A stretch of DNA of 64,000 bases from Prorocentrum cordatum (lineage: Eukaryota; Sar; Dinophyceae; Prorocentrales; Prorocentraceae), in the NCBI GenBank assembly GCA_963575745.1, contig CAUYUJ010009802.1, positions 58,738-122,737 of the forward strand, read 5' to 3'. Under the pieces are notes generated by a model. It made no database searches. It worked only from the letters and a program-made list of their open reading frames with translations, and had not been told where the DNA came from. Position 1 is the first letter of the stretch. Each line of letters begins with the position of its first letter. Positions 11,420 through 23,030 of the stretch are shown piece by piece. The position numbers and the translations under genes are program-made.

Positions 11420-11504
11420 AGTGTTGACGCTTCTATATGATGCGGAAAGCGTGCCGAAGAGAGTGGCCGACCCACAACGCACGCTGCCACACAAGAAGGC
11501 TTGA
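11420..11504. repeat. Split direct repeat B, copy 2
   Basis: About 85 bases matching 11681-11766 at roughly 90 percent by eye; shared blocks include 'gacgcttctatatgatgcgg' and 'gagtggccgacccacaacgc'. It is the outermost piece at the element's sense-3' end, next to the (CATA)n array. Confidence 0.75.
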
Positions 11505-11580
11505 AACAGAACTCCCAAGGGCTTCGGCAAGGTCAGTGAACTCATGGGCTGGGGTTGCGCGGGTCACAGCAGACGGGTGG

Positions 11581-11666
11581 GAATACACTGAGCAGACATG
11601 GGCAACGATGAATCTTGCAACGCACCCTTCACCACTCACCCTCATTACAATCTAAGACAAACCATG
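11581..11666. repeat. Split direct repeat A, copy 2
   Basis: Homologous to 19672-19758: 'gggcaacgatgaa', 'ttgcaacgcaccctt', 'tctaagaca' and 'accatg' occur in the same order and spacing. Confidence 0.75.
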
Positions 11667-11680
11667 AGAGCTCCTTTTTC

Positions 11681-11766
11681 AGTGCAGACGCTTCTATATG
11701 ATGCGGAAGGCGTGCCGAGGAGAGTGGCCGACCCACAACGCACGCTGCCATACAATAAGGTTTGAA
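11681..11766. repeat. Split direct repeat B, copy 1
   Basis: Inner copy of the B repeat (partner 11420-11504). It begins 15 bases from repeat A copy 2, giving the compact B-A-B arrangement. Confidence 0.75.
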
Positions 11767-11769
11767 CAA

Positions 11770-12590
11770 CGACCCCCGGAAACATTATATGTCCCGCGCC
11801 CATCTTATGCTCTACGAGGACACTGACCCTTGCCTTTCGAGGAGGCCCGAAACACTTCAGCCAATTGTTTACAGAGAGGGCGTGGATACGGCTGCGCGAT
11901 GAAAGTCCATAGCATGCCACTGGGGGTTTTCCCCGAGAGCTCGAGGCGGGGGGGCCGTGAGCGCGAACACATGCCGTGTCCTTTTTATATATGTATGGAG
12001 TGAGGCTAGAAGGAACCTCCTCAGGCACATGACACATCATCAACTTGGTCCCTTTTTTTCCAACGGGTCCCAAAGTGGCAGAAGTCAATGGCAGGAAAAC
12101 TCACAGAGCGATTGAAACAAAGTGCTTTCACCTCATGAAGGATCCAAACAATGGAAGTCAAAAGGGCTCTCCATGATACATTGGATACGCTCTTGCAGGC
12201 ACAATTTAAAAACTTTCAGTGAGAAAAGGGTTAGGACGTTGACAAGATGCACTTTCTCCTGATCTCCTGGAGACAGTCCTGGCAGGCCCCGCGGATGCTC
12301 ATTCGAGCGCAGAGGGCCTGGGCGACCACGGCGGGCACGATTCAACGACTGGCACGGTGTGGCGACCATCGCTGCGCTCGCATTCGAGCGGATTCGATTC
12401 AACACTTGTTGCTGTATTTCAGGTCTCGTCAGATCATGCTCAGCCCCATGCGCACTATCAGTCACAGTGGCAACACCGCCAAGTCTCAGCGCTTCTTTTG
12501 AGACACCTCCACAGCCCGCGTAGATGTCCTCAAATTTCCAAACCGCGGCGCTGCGGGCGGCGCGGGCGGCAGCCTTCCGTCCAATAACAA
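11770..12590. other. Presumed 3' untranslated part of the recombinase retrotransposon
   Basis: No supportable ORF or clear repeat between the B repeat and the recombinase C-terminus. AT content is higher than in the coding part. Confidence 0.5.
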
Positions 12591-12664
12591 TCCTTTTCAG
12601 GTTCTTCTCGCACCAGAGGCAATTCTCCTGGAAGCCGGCCGGCGAAGGGCTTTCGCCACTGAGC

Positions 12665-13774
12665 CTACGCGCGACCTCCTATTTCGCATCTGGCGACGCT
12701 CTCGCGGCCGCCCCACCTTGCCCGCTTCTGAATATCGCCCGAGGTGCGGCGGAGGCGGAGGCGGTCCCGCGAGGCGCCACTGTGCCTGAGCTGGCACGGC
12801 ACCAGCTCGGGCAGGCCTAGCATCACTACCGCCATCATGAACTGCTTCAGGTACGTCGCGCATGCGAAGCTGAACACCGCCTCGTCTCCCGTCTTGCCTC
12901 GCACGAACTGGCGCGGCAGCTGCGTGGTCCAGGTCCCCCCCTTGTCCCAGAGAGCGGCGGCGTCGTGCAAGCCGACCTTGATTGGGCGCGACCCCTCGAA
13001 CGGTTTGATTACGATGGTTCTGATTAAGATGGTCCAGAACGGCCCGACGTTGGTCGCGGGCGGGGTGATCCACTTCGCTTTCAGGTCGCGAATCTCGCCT
13101 GGCCTTCCGTAGGTCACCAGCGACACCACGACCTCGAAGGCCATCGCGCGGCAGCCCACCCTCAGCAGCTCGCCCATCACCGCCGCCCATGCAGGCCGCG
13201 CCTCGGGCAGGCGCGACTGCCCAGGAGCCGGGCGGCCCCGGCCCTGGAGGGCACGGTGGGCACGCGGCAGCTTCGCGGGCCCGCAGCGACCGTGCTCCGG
13301 GAACAGCCCCTCGATGGTCGCCAGCAGGAGGTGGCCTGCGCTGCCGCCCCAGCCCTCGAAGAACTTCTCGTCGGACACCTCGATCAGCGCGCGGTCGAGC
13401 TCCCCCGGGGGGCCCAGCGAGGGGCCGAGCCTGCCGCAGTCGCCCGCGAACGACTGGCACGTCTCCTGGTAGAGCTGGTCGGCCTGATCGGACACGGCCT
13501 TGCCCTCGAAGAATGAGCGGCCTCGGGTGCCGACCTCCGTTGAGTAGCGATCCTGCCTCAAGAGTCTTAAGAGGCTCGCCGTCACTCTCCTCGCCTTCGG
13601 TGGCGGCGCCAGCGGCAAGCTCAGAGGCGGCCTCGACGGCGTCCTCGGCGGGCGTCGCAGCCTCTGGGGCGCCCTCACCTTTTTTACCGTCGAGCGCACG
13701 TTCGCCGCCAGCTGCCTCTCCCCGTGGCGGCCCGTCGCCACTGCCGCCAGCGCGGCAGCCTGGGGGGCCCCCAT
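12665..13774 (-). pseudogene. Tyrosine recombinase of the retrotransposon
   Basis: A 369-codon open frame. The core reads 'AMAFEVVVSLVTYGRPGEIR' (first catalytic Arg region), then near the end 'ELVPCQLRHSGASRDRLR' (box II with Arg-His) and 'QKRARWGGRESVARCE'. In the family the last block normally ends in an Arg-Tyr-Glu-like sequence whose Tyr attacks DNA; here that position is Cys, so strand cleavage should fail. The enzyme would integrate a circular cDNA into DNA without target duplication. It is the last ORF of the element. Its N-terminus is Pro/Arg-rich and the exact start is not defined. Confidence 0.8.
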
Positions 13775-13867
13775 CTGGCCCTTGCGGCGGTCGCGCCAAG
13801 CTCATCACCCGCCCGAGGTCGCTTCGAAAAGGGCTCGAAGCGTCGGGGGGGGGCCCGTCAGCCGGGC

Positions 13868-13985
13868 TGAGCTCAGAAGGGGGCCAGCGAACGTGGCAGC
13901 GGACACCGATGGCCAGGCACATTGCACACCACCGACGGCAACACATATTTACTAGAACCACGCGCGCGCTTCGCGCGCGCTTAGG
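13868..13985 (-). pseudogene. RNase H C-terminal fragment
   Basis: Reads 'CCRRWCAMCLAIGVRCHVRW' followed by 'PPSELSPADGPP', the last strand and tail of the RNase H domain in this retroelement family (usually a Trp-Ile-Pro-Ser-Glu…Ala-Asp-Gly-Pro-Ser-like end). The front of the domain lies 1.8 kb away at 15801-15992; the satellite array separates them. Immediately to its right is a near-palindrome (13952-13990, arms agaacc…gcgcgcgc). Confidence 0.65.
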
Positions 13986-13989
13986 TTCT

Positions 13990-15790
13990 GTCGAGTCACA
14001 GACCCAGGAATCGTTGTGAGAAGAAATTGGTGACGCGAAGCGTCGTGGGGGCGTCCTTGGACGTCTGGGGTCTCCTGGGGCCTCTTGAGGGGCCTCCTGG
14101 GGGCCCCCTGGCGGCCTCTTGGGGCGGAAGGCTCGAGCTTGCGGTTCGTGGTCCCCCTCTGGGCCCCCTCTTGGGCCCGTCTTGGGGCCCTCTTGGGCCA
14201 TCTTGGGCGCCTCTTGGGCCGTCTTGGGGCCCTCTTGGGCTGTCCTGGGGCCCTCTTGGAAGCTTCTTGGGCCGTCTTGGGGCGGTCTTGGGCGCCTCTT
14301 GGGCCGTCCTGTAACGTCGGAAAGCCCAAAAGACAACTTTGTTGAAATGTACGTTTTACGAAGGGAATGGGCCAACTTTTGCGTCTAGGGGCCCTCTTGG
14401 GACGCATGTTGGAGGCTTCTTGGGGCGTCTTGGGGGCGTCCTTGGACGTCTGGGGTCTCCTGGGGCCTCTTGAGGGGCCTCCTGGGGGCCTCCTGGCGGC
14501 CTCTTGGGGCGGAAGGCTCGAGCTTGCGGTTCGTGGTCCCCCTCTGGGCCCCCTCTTGGGCCCGTCTTGGGGCCCTCTTGGGCCATCTTAGGCGCCTCTT
14601 GGGCCGTCTTGGGGCCCTATTGGGCTGTCCTGGGGCCCTCTTGGAAGCTTCTTGGGCCGTTTTGGGGCGGTCTTGGGCGCCTCTTGGGCCGTCCTGTAAC
14701 GTCGGAAAACCCAAAAGACAACTTTGTTGAAAATGTACGTTTTACGAAGGGAATGGGCCAACTTTTGCGTCTAGGGGCCCTCTTGGGACGCATGTTGGAG
14801 GCTTCTTGGGGCCTCTTGGGGGCGTCCTTGGACGTCTGGGGTCTCCTGGGGCCTCTTGAGGGGCCTCCTGGGGGCCTCCTGGCGGCCTCTTGGGGCGGAA
14901 GGCTCGAGCTTGCGGTTCGTGGTCCCCCTCTGGGCCCCCTCTTGGGCCCGTCTTGGGGCCCTCTTGGGCCATCTTGGGCGCCTCTTGGGCCGTCTTGGGG
15001 CCCTCTTGGGCTGTCCTGGGGCCCTCTTGGAAGCTTCTTGGGCCGTCTTGGGGCGGTCTTGGGCGCCTCTTGGGCCGTCCTGTAACGTCGGAAAGCCCAA
15101 AAGACAACTTTGTTGAAAATGTACGTTTTACGAAGGGAATGGGCCAATTTTGCGTCTAGGGGCCCTCTTGGGACGCATGTTGGAGGCTTCTTGGGGCCTC
15201 TTGGGGGCGTCCTTGGACGTCTGGGGTCTCCTGGGGCCTCTTGAGGGGCCTCCTGGGGGCCTCCTGGCGGCCTCTTGGGGCGGAAGGCTCGAGCTTGCGG
15301 TTCGTGGTCCCCCTCTGGGCCCCCTCTTGGGCCCGTCTTGGGGCCCTCTTGGGCCATCTTGGGCGCCTCTTGGGCCGTCTTGGGGCCCTCTTGGGCTGTC
15401 CTGGGGCCCTCTTGGAAGCTTCTTGGGCCGTCTTGGGGCGGTCTTGGGCGCCTCTTGGGCCGTCCTGTAACGTCGGAAAGCCCAAAAAGCAACTTTGTTG
15501 AAAAATGTACGTTTTACGAAGGGAATGGGCCAATTTTTGCGTCTAGGGGCCCTCTTGGGACGCATGTTGGAGGCTTCTTGGGGCCTCTTGGGGGCGTCCT
15601 TGGACGTCTGGAGGCCATCTTCAGCATCTCGGAGCCCTCTTGGAGGCCTCTTGGAAGTTTCTTGGGCCGTCTTGGGCGCTCCTGGGGCCGTCTTGTCTGA
15701 CCGGGGAGGCCTCCGGCAAGCCCCGACGAGCCTCCGGGCCCCCCGGGGCGCACATTTGTGGTCGAGGTCCCGGCCCCGGGCCCCTGGACC
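13990..15790. repeat. 385-387-bp satellite array inside the retrotransposon
   Basis: Marker 'gcgtccttggacgtctgg' recurs at 14051, 14436, 14822, 15207 and 15594, giving periods of 385, 386, 385 and 387. That is four near-identical full units plus diverged flanks. Each unit is built of degenerate ~10-12-base blocks (cttggggcc, ctcttgggcc) around a non-repetitive core 'gtacgttttacgaagggaat'. Reading through gives Gly-Pro-Leu or Pro-Gln-Lys peptides in all frames, so I treat all ORFs here as artefacts. High identity implies recent amplification. Confidence 0.9.
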
Positions 15791-15800
15791 CGGTGCGCCG

Positions 15801-16731
15801 TTATATGTATACTTTGCAGTCGCAAGCTCTTCCCATCGCGAAAACCAGAACCTGCCCAAGATTATCTCCCAGAAAGAAGGCGTGTCGGCTCCCGAATCCA
15901 GGGCGCTTGGCGCGCCTCCTCAGGGCCCAGATCACCCCCATGGCCTCCAGGATGTGGGTGGCCCCCTTCCGAAAGAACTGCCCAGCGCACACAAACCTCC
16001 ATGCGCTATCGTGGATCCAGTCGGGGCTGATGACGGGGAACTCGGGGCCCCCCTCCTCCCAGAACTCGCCGGGCTCGTTGGCCCCCTGCCCTCTCGGGGG
16101 CGGAGATAGTCATCGGGTCGTTCAAGGCATGGCGGTCACCTGCGAGAGCACGGGCGCGACGATAATTATCTTGACCGGCGCGAAACCTCAACCTCTCACC
16201 GATGCGCCCAGCCTCATTTACTTTTTGGTCACTCCACTGCGCCTCGACCACTTCCCACCCAGGCGGACAGGCGTCGGTGGCCACGACTTGCCCATGCCAG
16301 GGCAATCTCCACTTGGCATAGGCGAAGGGCTGTAGAGGACGGGCCGCGCTGAGCTTGCCACGGACAGAGGACCAAAGGTCCAGTGTCTCTGGCCCCGCCG
16401 TGCGAATAAACTGATAAGTGGTCGACAACACAGACAATGGCGGTCGGCGAAGCATGAAGATGAACGCAAGAGGGCCAACCGTCGACTCAAGCTGGTGCCC
16501 CGTCGCAACACCGCGGTCGAGCAACCGTGTCAGCGCGCCGCCGAGCTTCCACGTGCGGTCGAGCGAGGTGGCAGCGAGCCCAGAGTGACCATGGATGCTT
16601 ACACCCAACACCACAGTCTCCTGACATACCTCAACGTGCTCATGCGTTGCCAGCCCCCCGAGCGTCTGCAAACGACGAGACGCTGGCGCGCCCGTGGCCG
16701 CCTCCACCTGGTGGGCGATGGCAGCCTGCAA
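15801..16731 (-). pseudogene. RT thumb and RNase H of the retrotransposon, frameshifted
   Basis: One frame (16731-16006) gives 'QVEAATGAPASRRLQTLGG', the connection 'GLATHEHVEVCQETVVLGVS' and 'HQLESTVGPLAFIFMLRRPP', then the RNase H start 'VVATDACPPGWEVVEAQW' with its catalytic Asp. A second frame (15992-15801) continues with 'HILEAMGVIWALRRRAK' and 'FFLGDNLGQVLVFAMGRA', the Glu and Asp strands of RNase H. The segment that should carry RT motif C (Tyr-x-Asp-Asp/Asn) is missing between 'RRLQTLGG' and 'LATHEH', an apparent internal deletion. RNase H would remove RNA from the cDNA hybrid. Confidence 0.75.
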
Positions 16732-16734
16732 AGT

Positions 16735-17368
16735 ACAGCGACCACTTGAAGCCCATCGGGAGCACAGCGAAGCACGGATGCACTTATCGGTCTCCCGTCA
16801 GCCGCTCACCTTCGGCAGCGCGAAGGTCGACCTCCTCCGCGCGGAGGGGGGGCAGGCCGAAGTACCTGCTCAGCTCGACATCGATCTTGAAACGGTAAAA
16901 CGCGCCCCGCACGCCCCCGGTGCTGACGAACACCTGCACGTCGTCATCGACTTCGATCATGCCCAAGGACTCGGCGGCAACCAGTTGACCCCTGGGCGGA
17001 TCACGAAACCGACGATTCCAGCGGCGGGCGTCCACCACCAACCACTGCTTCGCAGACACCTTCTTCGCGTAAAAGACGGTGGTGCGCTCCTTCGCCGAAG
17101 GGCACCATCGCACTGCCCCCGGTTTCTCCAGGCGCTTGACGAAACGGATGTAAGCCTCGTGATCATCTGACAAGCTGCTGCCCATGTAAGGCGCGATAGG
17201 ATCCGCGTTGTCGAGCACCTCCCAATACTCGAGGTCAGATCTGACCAAGCGCTGCTCGAAATCTACCAGCACATCGGCAGCGTCGGGCGGCGCGACGCCC
17301 AGGTTGTCAGGGCAGTCCACGCAAGACGTCGGAACCGAGAGAAGCTCTTCCTGGTAGTCGACCACCAC
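16735..17368 (-). pseudogene. Reverse transcriptase fingers and palm of the retrotransposon
   Basis: The 17368-16784 frame contains the finger region 'VFYAKKVSAKQWLVVDARRW' and a palm motif A reading 'VSTGGVRGAFYRFKI' where an Asp is expected before the Ala-Phe-Tyr, so the motif A Asp appears to be Gly. After a stop, another frame at about 16775-16740 reads 'VLPMGFKWSLYF', a good motif B. A frame change near 16735 leads into the thumb ORF. The N-terminus ('MVVDYQEELLSVPTS') continues from the Gag-like frame by a shift near 17365. Confidence 0.75.
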
Positions 17369-17369
17369 G

Positions 17370-19350
17370 TGCTCATCCGAGTCGCACCCGGCTCGGGAAC
17401 GCAGTAGCGCGCGGCTTCGCGCGGGGGAGGCACTGCAGCATCCGCTTGAGACGCAGGCATGACGCCCCTAACGCGCTGGGTGGCCTCGGACTGCGCCAGC
17501 GAGGGGGCCGCCGGAGGCGCCGCGTCCGACCCGCGCCCGCTCAGCCAATTCAGCGCGCTGATGGCCCCGTTCGCGCGGATGGCCGCGCTCCTCCGTCGAG
17601 CAACTCGCTGCCGCGCTCCTCGGTTTAGCCCAGCGCGGCAGGGCCCCTCCCCCACCAGCTTCGGCGGCGGCAAGAGCTCGAGGGCCATTGCTGCAGCCAA
17701 AAGGGGCTCATCGTAGCCGAGGACAGCAAAACTCGCGCCAGGTGCTACCCTTATGAGGAAGATGCGGCCAGCGGCGGGGCCCCCGCCAGCCGCTGCTCGG
17801 CCCCTTGGCTTGTCCGCGCCTCCAGCCATGGCGCCTGCCTTCGCAGCTCCCTTGGGGCGAGCTGTCGAGGCACGGACGTCGAGGGCCTTCTGGCGCTGCT
17901 TCTCGATCGCCGCCTTCTCCTTCGTGCGACTGGCCACGCGTGCCGTCGGGGCCCGGGCGATCCCGGCTGCGCGCTGCTGGTCGCCAGGCCACAGCTCCTC
18001 ATCCTCGGAAAGCCCCTCCCCAGGATCACGGGAGGCAGCATCAAGCAACAACTGCATCCGCCTGGCCAGCACCTCGAACGACGCCAGCAGGTCATAGCAT
18101 CCCGCCGCCTCCAGCAAGCGACACATGGCCTGCAGCTCATAAGTCAGGCGGTCCGTCGGCGAGATACTATTCTCCACCAAGTACTTCTGGTACCACATCA
18201 ATGGAGAGCCGCCCGTCCTCTCGATGTTCTCGGCGATCCACAGCATGGTCCTCGGGCCCTCGACGGGCCAGTCTTCGTAGAAACTCTCGTGCATCTTGGA
18301 CACCGCCTCCTTCCAGCTGCGCAAGCGCTCCCCGTGATCGTCGTACTGCGCAGCAAGGGCACGGGCATCCTCCGACTGGTCACCAAGAGCGATCGCAGCA
18401 TCGGGCGCTTCTCCTCGGGCAATGGCCATGATCGTTTTCCAGCGCACGGCTGCGAAGACCGATGCGGTGTCCGCGGCGACCCGGTTAGAGGACCACCACC
18501 TCGCCTGCGGGTCGGCGGCCTGCAAAAGACGCCCCAAAACAGTCCACCAGCATGCGGTCGCCAAGCCTGCTCCAACTGCGCTCACTGTTGATGTGGCAGC
18601 CGCGAACTCCGTGCCAATCGGGAAGCTCTGAAACGGCTCGCCCACTAGCCAGACGAAACCCGCCTCGTGCTCCACAAGGCGGGGGGTGTCGGTGCCGAGG
18701 GAGGCTGGGGGCGCCGCCGCCATCGGCAGGGGCGGGACGGGCCCGGAGTCACCTCCGCCTCCAGGCCCGTCAGCCAGCGCGCCAGGCGCGCTCGCCGCGG
18801 CACCCACCGGCCCCGCTGCTCCTGCGTCGCGGCCGCCAGCCCCCGCCGTCTTGCCACGAAGGCGATGCAGCGGGGCGAGGGAGGCGTCCGCACCAGCACC
18901 CGCGCCACCAGCCCGGCACAGGTCCTCCAGAGCGATCGCCTGCCCATCCCAGAGCTGCGCGTGACGCACGTCGTCGGCCCTTGGGGAGCCCTCGCCCGCG
19001 GCGTCACGCACCAGCTGCCGGCCTGCGAAGATGCGCCCTCGCAGCTCGCGCCCGTCCAACCCCTCACGGAAGCGGTACCGACGAGCTCCTGCCCGCCGCG
19101 GCACCTTGCCACCAGGACCCGGCACGACGAACTCGCAGATGTCGCCCCCGACGAGCGCCTCCAGCACCAGGCCGCCATCCGGGCTCTCCAGCGCCCACTC
19201 GGTGGCGCTCAGTGGCCAGGTGGCGAGCCCCTCGTGCAGGAGGTCCTCCCCCGCGTCCTCATAGCGCACGAGTAAGCGATTTCCTGGCATCATGCTCCTC
19301 AAAGACGCCGCCTCCGCGGGGTCCAGCTCGTCGTCCAGTACCAGCGCCAT
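17370..19350 (-). CDS. Gag-like ORF of the recombinase retrotransposon
   Basis: About 660 codons open from an ATG at 19350. The N-terminal half includes 'GGDICEFVVPGPGG' and a Gly/Ala linker. The middle carries 'SMMPGNRLLVRYEDAGEDL' near the start and 'GEPFQSFPIGTEFAAA' later. The most conserved part is 'SPTDRLTYELQAMCRLLE' with 'ASFEVLARRMQLLLDAASRD', a helical block I recognise from dinoflagellate retroelement Gag-like proteins. A basic linker 'RTKEKAAIEKQRQKALDV' follows. No CCHC knuckle is visible. It presumably packages element RNA. The true frame leaves this ORF near 17370; the listed stop at 17263 is beyond the real end. Confidence 0.65.
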
Positions 19351-19657
19351 GGCTCAGAGGTCGCGGGCCGAACCAGAAGCTCAGTGTCCACAGCGTGAGG
19401 CCCAGGCCGCCCACGAGAAAGACAACCCACGGCGTCACCGTGTCGGGGCAGGTCACCTCATGGCATGACGGGCAGATTGCCTGCGGGCACACAACCTCAG
19501 GGCAATTGAGTGACGGACACGGCGGCGGCGGCGGGCAGATCGGCGGTTCCGATCCCCCGCCCTCGGAGCTCCACGCGACCACAGTTCCGGCAACAACGCC
19601 ACGCCCATCCTCGCGCGCGGCCGCCTGCAGGAGCACCGGGAAAGACGGGAGCCCCAT
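19259..19657 (-). CDS. Small Cys/Pro-rich single-pass membrane ORF
   Basis: A 132-codon frame starting with ATG at 19657 ('MGLPSFPVLLQAAARED'). It has a Cys-Pro repeat ('PPICPPPPPCPSLNCPEVVC', then 'PQAICPSCHEVTCPD') followed by one strong hydrophobic segment 'PWVVFLVGGLGLTLWTLSFW'. The final third overlaps the Gag-like ORF in another frame and is probably not meaningful. A Cys/Pro ectodomain plus one membrane span is unusual for a retrotransposon of this class. It is the first ORF after the 5' short repeat. Function unknown; a membrane anchor for particles is one guess. Confidence 0.5.
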   Translation of the reverse strand: MGLPSFPVLLQAAAREDGRGVVAGTVVAWSSEGGGSEPPICPPPPPCPSLNCPEVVCPQAICPSCHEVTCPDTVTPWVVFLVGGLGLTLWTLSFWFGPRPLSHGAGTGRRAGPRGGGVFEEHDARKSLTRAL

Positions 19658-19671
19658 CCGGGGCGAGAACC

Positions 19672-19758
19672 TAAACACATTAAGCAGAAATGGGCAACGA
19701 TGAACATTGCAACGCACCCTTTGCAACTCACTCAAATTACAGTCTAAGACAGACCATG
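19672..19758. repeat. Split direct repeat A, copy 1 (element 5' end)
   Basis: Partner of 11581-11666. It marks the sense-5' terminus of the retrotransposon; (CATA)n DNA starts at its outer edge. Confidence 0.75.
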
Positions 19759-20405
19759 TATACATACCTGAATACCTGCATACACACATGCATACACACA
19801 TACATACATACATACATACATACATACATACATACAGACAGACAGACATACATACATACATGCATACACAGACACACACGTACATACATACATACATACA
19901 TGCACACATACATACATACATACATACATACATACATGGATGCATACATACATACATACATACACTCATGCATATATACATACATACATACATACATACA
20001 GACAGACATACATACAGACAGACATACATACATACATACATTTACTTATACCTATATACATACATGCATACATGCATGCATGCATGCATACATTTAGACA
20101 GACAAGCGAGCAAAACCATAAGCATGCATTCATACATCCAGACATACATGTATACATACATACATACATACATACATGCAATACATGCATGCATACATAC
20201 ATACATACATACATATATACATACATACATACATACATACATACGTACGTACGTACGTACATACATACATACATACGTATACGCATGCCTGCATACACTC
20301 GTACACATGCATGCATACATGCATGCATACATACACGCATACGTGCATACACACATACATCCATACATACATGCATGCATGAAAACATGCATACATACAT
20401 TCATT
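19759..20405. repeat. (CATA)n tetranucleotide array, right part
   Basis: CATA with CAGA, CATG and CGTA variants. Same strand sense as 10725-11405, consistent with a single array split by the retrotransposon. Confidence 0.95.
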
Positions 20406-20439
20406 CATGGCACCCCGCAGTTGCGGATAAGAGTGAGGG

Positions 20440-20590
20440 GGCTGGCGCGGGGTGGGTCGCAGGTGGGTCGCGGGCAGGTCGCGGGGGGGTCGCGGGGTGG
20501 GTCGCGGGTGGGTCGCGGGTGGATCGCGGATGGGTCGCGGGTGGGGCGCTGGTGGGTCGCGGGTGGGTCGCGGGCCAGGTAGCGAGTGGG
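20440..20590. repeat. GTGGGTCGCGG minisatellite
   Basis: About a dozen ~10-11-base units of 'gtgggtcgcgg', directly after the tetranucleotide array. Confidence 0.9.
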
Positions 20591-20594
20591 ACGA

Positions 20595-22260
<1,666 letters not shown>

Positions 22261-22389
22261 CCCTCTGGGCGCAGGTGGTCTGTGGCGCTTCCTTTTCGAA
22301 CCTCCTTCCTTTGCCTGCTCGGGAGGTTTACCTCCCCCCCACCCCCCTGCGTCTGGACGGGCTCCCCTGCGATGTGGCGGAGGGCCCTT

Positions 22390-23030
22390 TTCGGCACAAG
22401 ATGGCTGCAAAAGGGCTTCAGAAAGTGCGAGATGGCCTCCAAGATGGCCTAATTAAGGCCCAAGATAGCGGCAGATGGCTCAAGATAGCCTCCGACACGC
22501 ATCCAAAAGGCCTCAAGACGACTCCCCCAAGAGGCCAACATCTTTGAACAACCTAAGGGCAATATTTGTTTTTGTGCCTTCTCACATTTTCGCCCCAAAA
22601 TTGGCTCTTGAGGCCGCAAGATGGCCCCAAGACGGCCCAAAATGGTCCCACGAGTGGCCCAAGAGGGCCCCAAGACGGCCCCCAAAGCGCCCAAGAGCGC
22701 TTCAAGAGCGGCCCAAGAGGGCCCCAAGACTGGATTTTTGAGCCTCCGAAGGGGCGATCCGAATTGAGAGCCCCCATTTTTTAAGCGAGTGCGTCCAGGA
22801 CGGCCCCAAGAGGCCCCTCAGGTATCCCAAGAAAGCCCTAAGGCGGCCCCCAGACCCCCCAAACGAACCCTAAGAGGGCCCCCGGACGCCCCAAAAGAGC
22901 CCCAAGAGGGCTCAGAGGACCTCAAGAGAGCCCCCAGAAAGAGCTCCATGAGGGCCCCAAGAGGGCCCCAAGAGAACCCCAAGAGAGCCCCAATATGGCT
23001 CCCAAGTTTCGAAACGCACGCGAGCTCAAG
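22390..23030. repeat. Degenerate decamer array (ggccccaaga family)
   Basis: Blocks such as 'gaggccccaagacggcccaa' at 10-12-base spacing, opposite in sense to the satellite at 14-15.7 kb. Long ORFs here are repeat artefacts. Confidence 0.8.

Larger units (their letters stand above)
11405..19758 (-). mobile_element. Tyrosine-recombinase retrotransposon (PAT/Ngaro-like layout)
   Basis: The element reads right to left: short repeat (19758-19672), Cys/Pro-rich transmembrane ORF, Gag-like ORF, reverse transcriptase, RNase H, tyrosine recombinase, then three short repeats (11766-11681, 11666-11581, 11504-11420). The first and third short repeats are homologous, and so are the second and fourth. This is the A1-ORFs-B1-A2-B2 split direct repeat layout described for PAT and Ngaro elements. 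There is no integrase or LTR. Both ends abut (CATA)n DNA and no target duplication is seen, as expected for recombinase-mediated insertion. RT and recombinase are mutated and a satellite interrupts RNase H, so this copy is dead. Confidence 0.7.

Noticed and set aside
10725-11440. Long His/Thr/Tyr/Ile-rich ORFs over (CATA)n
   Set aside because: They are translations of a tetranucleotide repeat, open in several frames on both strands.
14027-15700. Repeated Gly-Pro-Leu / Pro-Gln-Lys proteins of 86-290 residues
   Set aside because: All frames of the 385-bp satellite stay open because of its decamer composition; the match to GC-rich repeat explains them fully.
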